Origin: Candidatus Zhuqueibacterota bacterium
Lineage (GTDB): Bacteria > Zhuqueibacterota > Zhuqueibacteria > Thermofontimicrobiales > Thiofontviventaceae
Length of the DNA stretch: 11,471 nucleotides
Assembly (NCBI GenBank): GCA_014729735.1
Contig: WJJN01000010.1
Span: forward strand, 1-11,471
Direction: 5' to 3'
Under the pieces are notes generated by a model, which saw only the letters and a list, made by a program, of their open reading frames with translations, was not told the DNA's origin and did not search any database. The position numbers and the translations under genes are program-made. Within the stretch, counting starts at the first letter, position 1, and each line of letters begins with the position of its first letter. Positions 8,218 to 11,471 of the stretch are shown in pieces.

Positions 8218-9201
8218 ATGAAATTCACATCACTATTTCTTATAACCGTATTGTTGATTTTGTACGCGTGTTCCGTGTCCAGTGCACAGGAATATATTAT
8301 CGGACCTGAAGACGAGTTGGCAGTAACATTCTGGCAGGAACCGAACTTGAATTCCACGGTGCGGGTTAGTCAGAACGGAACGATTGTGCTGCCGGTAATC
8401 GGCAGTTTGACCGCAGCAGGTTTAACTCCGACTGAATTGGCGGAGAAGATTGCCCGCAAAATGTCGCTGTTTAATAAGCGCGTTTCCCAGGCATCGGTTG
8501 TTGTAAATCAATATGGTAGCAAAAAAGTATATGTCACCGGACATGTATTACAGCCAGGGAAATATGCTTTCGAAGTCGTGCCAGATTTGTGGAAAATCAT
8601 CCTCGAAGCCGGTGGACCGGCGGAAACTGCGATTCTGAGTAAAGTGAAAGTAATTCGCGGTGGCACAGGTTCCGGAAACACGATCACGGTAGATTTATCC
8701 CGCTACTTGTCCGAAGGTGATGAAACCGGCTTACCGGACATCTATCCAGGAGATACGATCAATATTCCCGGCATCAGCGCAGAAACCGGAACAGGGGAAA
8801 CGAGTATCGCAGGAGGGCTTACGACAATGCAGCCTTCAGCAGATGCATTTTATATTTACGGGCAGGTTGCCAGTCCTGGCGGATATCCGCTCACAAAACG
8901 GCTCAATGTACTCGAAGCAATCATACTTGCGGGCGGTCCCACTCCATCGGCAAAAATGGAGGAAGTGAAAGTAATCATCAAAGGGAAATCCTTTTCCAGT
9001 GTTGTGACACTTAATCTGGAAAAATATTCAAAAAATGGTTTGCCCGCGCCCATTGAAATAAAATCCGGAGACACCATTTATATACCGCAGCGAAAGGAGT
9101 CGCTGTTTACTGCTTTAACCAGACGGGGGATATTTTATGATATTTTGCGAATTACAATTACCGCGACAACTTCGATGTTGATTTGGAGCCTGGCGCGTTA
9201 G
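8218..9201 (+). CDS. Polysaccharide export protein (Wza-like, SLBB domains)
   Basis: I place the start at ATG 8218, giving 327 residues. It has AAGGG at 8206-8210 and leads straight into a signal peptide (MKFTSLFLITVLLILYAC). An upstream in-frame ATG at 8152 would overlap prsR and bury the signal. Cleavage is probably after SVSSA (residue 23); LYAC ending at Cys18 is a possible but imperfect lipobox. The polysaccharide export domain begins at YIIGPEDEL and runs to about residue 100. Two SLBB domains follow, at about 102-181 (VYVTGHVLQPGKYAF, ILEAGG) and 209-290 (FYIYGQVASPGGYPL, ILAGG), each ending in PGDTINIP or SGDTIYIP. The C-terminus (about 303-327, GIFYDILRITITATTSMLIW) is a hydrophobic or amphipathic helix, as Wza uses to cross the outer membrane. 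The protein should form the periplasmic and outer-membrane exit channel for a capsule or exopolysaccharide, working with the chain-length protein 24 bases downstream. Confidence 0.88.
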   Translation: MKFTSLFLITVLLILYACSVSSAQEYIIGPEDELAVTFWQEPNLNSTVRVSQNGTIVLPVIGSLTAAGLTPTELAEKIARKMSLFNKRVSQASVVVNQYGSKKVYVTGHVLQPGKYAFEVVPDLWKIILEAGGPAETAILSKVKVIRGGTGSGNTITVDLSRYLSEGDETGLPDIYPGDTINIPGISAETGTGETSIAGGLTTMQPSADAFYIYGQVASPGGYPLTKRLNVLEAIILAGGPTPSAKMEEVKVIIKGKSFSSVVTLNLEKYSKNGLPAPIEIKSGDTIYIPQRKESLFTALTRRGIFYDILRITITATTSMLIWSLAR

Positions 9202-9225
9202 CATTTTGTATATCAGGAGTTTGAT

Positions 9226-10737
9226 ATGATGCAGCAAAAGAAAAAAAATACAATAGATATTAAGGAATACCTGCAACTCTTTTTGAGAAGAAAATATTAT
9301 TTTATCATCCCGTTTGCAGTGACAATAATTCTCGGCATAATTTATTGTTTTGTCGCAAATCCGCTTTATCAATCATATACTGTTGTTCAGATCAGTCAGG
9401 GTCAATTGTTATCGCGTCAGATGCAAAATCTGGTTCCGGGAGTTACAGCGCAGGAACGGCTGAATAATTTACGACGCCTGATTACGAGCCATAATTACCT
9501 GAAACGCCTGATCGAAACATTGGATTTGTATAAAGATCCGAAACTACGGAATATTGCCGAAGAGAATAAATCGGCATACCCCGGCTTAAGTGTTAATGAA
9601 ATAATTGAATTATTTTGGATCGAACGGCTACAGGAACATCTCACGATCAGCCAACTCGGCTCGGATTTCGTCCGGATAACAGCCACAGGTAACACACCGG
9701 ATATGGCGTACAATCTGGCGCATACGTTAACGCAGATTTTTATCGATGAATCCCTGCGCCGGGAAGTGGGTGGCATTCGCGGGGCGCTGCAATTCAGCTC
9801 CGAGCAGTTGACGATTTATAAAAACAAACTGGAAGAATCTGAAGAAAAGCTGCGCCGCTTCAAAGAAGATATGTTGCGCGATGATTTTGACAGTCAGACA
9901 TTTATCTCCAACAATCTCGATGAGGTAAATAAAAGTCTGACAGCCACGGATTTTGAACTGCGAGAAGCAAGAGATCGACTGAAATTTTTGCGAAACAAAT
10001 TAAGCAGAATGTCTGCCAATAACCATTCATTCAGATCAGCCCGATTAAATAATCTTGAAAATAATCTGCTTAGTTCGGTCACTAAATTATCCGAGCTGAT
10101 GTTGAAATACAGTTGGGAAGACGTGAACGTATTAAAATTGAATTCCGAAATTGACCGGCTGCAAATCGAAATTCGCAATGAAATAGAGTCTCTTGTCAGG
10201 GCGCATTCTGCGACCGGAACAAGCGAATATGTCGATGCGGTTGTGGAAAAGGAAATTGCAGAGATCAACATTAAATTTTTGAACCGCAAAAAAAATGTGT
10301 TCAGCAATTTGGTTAAAACATATCGGAGAAAAATCGCCGAAGGTCCGTCCAAAGAAATGCAGTTAAGTCGTCTCCAGCGGGAAGTCGAGTCGAACAGAGA
10401 GATATACCAGACGTTGCTGCAACAGGCGCGTGGTTCGGAAATTGAGGAAGCACTGCAGCGAACAGCCGCTGAATTCAAATTCAAAGTGATTCAGCCGGCA
10501 CTTAAACCGTTGCATCCTATTAAACCGAATCGTATGAAAATAATGCTGATGGCTGCTGCATTAGGAATTGCCATTGGCATTGGTTTGATTTACGGGCTGG
10601 AATACATAGACCGTTCCTTCAAAAATGTAGAAGAGGTGGAACGATATCTTCATTTGCCTGTCCTTGGGACAATCCCTAAAATTGAAAAAGATACGACATT
10701 CGATTATGACCCATTTTCTATGAAAGGTTTTCGATGA
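9226..10737 (+). CDS. Polysaccharide chain-length determinant (Wzz/GNVR type, no kinase domain)
   Basis: A 503-residue inner-membrane polysaccharide co-polymerase. AGGAG at 9215-9219 lies six bases before the ATG; a second Met follows directly. Transmembrane helix 1 is about residues 25-44, followed by the Wzz domain (NPLYQSYTVVQISQ). A long, charged coiled-coil periplasmic region spans about 180-410, with the GNVR-type segment LQREVESNREIYQTLLQQ before the second membrane helix. A proline-rich stretch (PALKPLHPIKPNR) precedes helix 2 (about 438-459). The tail after helix 2 (RYLHLPVLGTIPKI) is cytoplasmic and stops before any Walker motif, so the protein has no tyrosine kinase domain of its own. 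Length and layout fit the chain-length proteins of exosortase-linked exopolysaccharide loci, which usually have a separate tyrosine autokinase next to them; none is seen directly downstream here. Its role is to set polymer length and couple synthesis with the export protein upstream. Confidence 0.88.
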   Translation: MMQQKKKNTIDIKEYLQLFLRRKYYFIIPFAVTIILGIIYCFVANPLYQSYTVVQISQGQLLSRQMQNLVPGVTAQERLNNLRRLITSHNYLKRLIETLDLYKDPKLRNIAEENKSAYPGLSVNEIIELFWIERLQEHLTISQLGSDFVRITATGNTPDMAYNLAHTLTQIFIDESLRREVGGIRGALQFSSEQLTIYKNKLEESEEKLRRFKEDMLRDDFDSQTFISNNLDEVNKSLTATDFELREARDRLKFLRNKLSRMSANNHSFRSARLNNLENNLLSSVTKLSELMLKYSWEDVNVLKLNSEIDRLQIEIRNEIESLVRAHSATGTSEYVDAVVEKEIAEINIKFLNRKKNVFSNLVKTYRRKIAEGPSKEMQLSRLQREVESNREIYQTLLQQARGSEIEEALQRTAAEFKFKVIQPALKPLHPIKPNRMKIMLMAAALGIAIGIGLIYGLEYIDRSFKNVEEVERYLHLPVLGTIPKIEKDTTFDYDPFSMKGFR

Positions 10738-10834
10738 TCCAGACGCGTACAGAAACTGGGAGGTACAAACAGGCTGAAATATCTTCTGCCTGAAATGAGT
10801 AACATCATCTTCAAATTATTGGAGATTTTATCTT

Positions 10835-11471
10835 ATGCAAAATTTTAGCATAAATTCTGTACTTCATTTTAAAAACAAAGAGTATCAACTCAGGACTTCT
10901 AACAACGGCAGGTTAAACAAAATTGTCTGTTCTCTTTTCAAAAATGGGGGATTTATCAATTCAAAGGAAATTGAGTACACTGATAAAAACGAGACCGATT
11001 TGTTGGCAAGGATAAAGAAATTTCATGAAGACAGAAAAAAAGAAATCGAGCTGTTCTTCAATCTGTCTCAGCGACTTAAGAAGGAAGGGAATCCTGAATT
11101 GTTGAATATGCTGGGAGTGATATTTCATAGTAATAATCTTCATGCAGAGGCGGTGGAAGAATACCTGAAGGCAATTGAAGAAGCGCCGAAAGAATCCCAG
11201 ACTTTCAATAATATGGGAAAAGCACTGCTGGCTATGGGAAAATTCGATCATTCCATCAAAGCATTTGAGAAGGCAATTCGCCTCAATCCGGATTATGTGG
11301 ACTATTACAACAATCTCGGTAAAGTATATTTGAAAACGGGTGCCTGTAAAGCTGCTGTGGAAATGTTCGATAAAGCGATTACTAGAAATAATTATTATGC
11401 AGAGGCATATTTTAACCGGGCGATCGCCTATATATTAAATTTGATCAAAAAGGACAGCTACGAATTAACAC
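10835..11471 (+). CDS. Soluble TPR protein, 3' end missing
   Basis: The frame runs open from ATG 10835 to the window end (212 complete codons) with GGAG at 10821-10824. There is no signal peptide, so it is probably cytoplasmic. Residues 1-85 form a non-repeat N-terminal region: a small beta-rich part (VLHFKNKEYQLRT, IVCSLFKNGGF) and then a charged helix (LLARIKKFHEDRKKEIELFF). TPR units follow at about 87-119, 120-153 and 154-187, with a fourth starting. They are canonical: MLGVIFHSNNLHAEAVEEY, NNMGKALLAMGKFDHSIKAF, NNLGKVYLKTGACKAAVEMF. The gap of 97 bases to the chain-length gene is the longest in the window, so it may have its own promoter. TPR proteins act as protein-protein scaffolds; the partner here is unknown. 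It is distinct from the exported TPR-FnIII protein at 2126-4543. Confidence 0.85.
   Translation, partial: MQNFSINSVLHFKNKEYQLRTSNNGRLNKIVCSLFKNGGFINSKEIEYTDKNETDLLARIKKFHEDRKKEIELFFNLSQRLKKEGNPELLNMLGVIFHSNNLHAEAVEEYLKAIEEAPKESQTFNNMGKALLAMGKFDHSIKAFEKAIRLNPDYVDYYNNLGKVYLKTGACKAAVEMFDKAITRNNYYAEAYFNRAIAYILNLIKKDSYELT

Noticed and set aside
8661..8675. TGGCAC element resembling a -24 sigma-54 half
   Set aside because: The -12 half does not match (CCGG), and the site is inside the export gene more than 500 bases before the next start.
9894..10484. Long minus-strand open frame (196 codons) inside the chain-length gene
   Set aside because: It is antisense to a well-supported coiled-coil protein, its translation is serine/arginine-rich low-quality sequence, and no ribosome site or family match is apparent.
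10770..10792. Possible terminator hairpin (CAGGC/GCCTG) after the chain-length gene
   Set aside because: The stem is only five pairs with a 13-base loop and no run of T follows, so it is not a convincing terminator.
10734..10793. Short ORF starting at the ATGA overlap with the chain-length stop (19 codons)
   Set aside because: The peptide is very short and shows no recognisable feature; the overlap is probably coincidental.

Overview
The window is a tightly packed, single-strand stretch of a bacterial chromosome. All eight genes read on the + strand. The gaps are 24 to 97 bases, no stretch over 300 bases lacks a gene, and I see no convincing terminator, RNA gene, mobile element or CRISPR array. 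Base composition looks moderate (mid-40s % GC by eye) and codon use looks even throughout. The unusual fibronectin type III (FnIII) modules, Shine-Dalgarno-type leaders and protein family mix suggest a Gram-negative of the FCB group or a neighbouring lineage (Calditrichota/KSB1-like). This placement is inference from style, not proof.

Left part (1-4543): a 5'-truncated protein made of tandem FnIII modules, a multi-pass membrane protein of unknown function, and a large exported TPR protein (probable lipoprotein) that ends in three FnIII modules of the same unusual type. These three genes look like an envelope or cell-surface set.

Middle part (4584-8186): a two-component pair that I recognise as PrsK and PrsR, the regulators typical of exosortase/PEP-CTERM loci. 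PrsK is a multi-pass membrane histidine kinase with a GAF domain. PrsR is a sigma-54 activator with receiver, AAA+ (GAFTGA) and Fis-type helix-turn-helix domains.

Right part (8218-11471): a periplasmic/outer-membrane polysaccharide export protein (Wza-like, SLBB domains), an inner-membrane chain-length determinant (Wzz/GNVR type, about 500 residues, no kinase domain), and the start of a soluble TPR protein cut by the window end.

Working model: PrsK senses an envelope or membrane signal, PrsR with sigma-54 RNA polymerase switches on surface genes, and the export/chain-length pair begins an extracellular polysaccharide cluster that continues to the right. In known systems of this type an exosortase anchors sorted proteins in connection with the polysaccharide. 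No exosortase and no PEP-CTERM tail is visible here, so that part is a prediction about the flanks.
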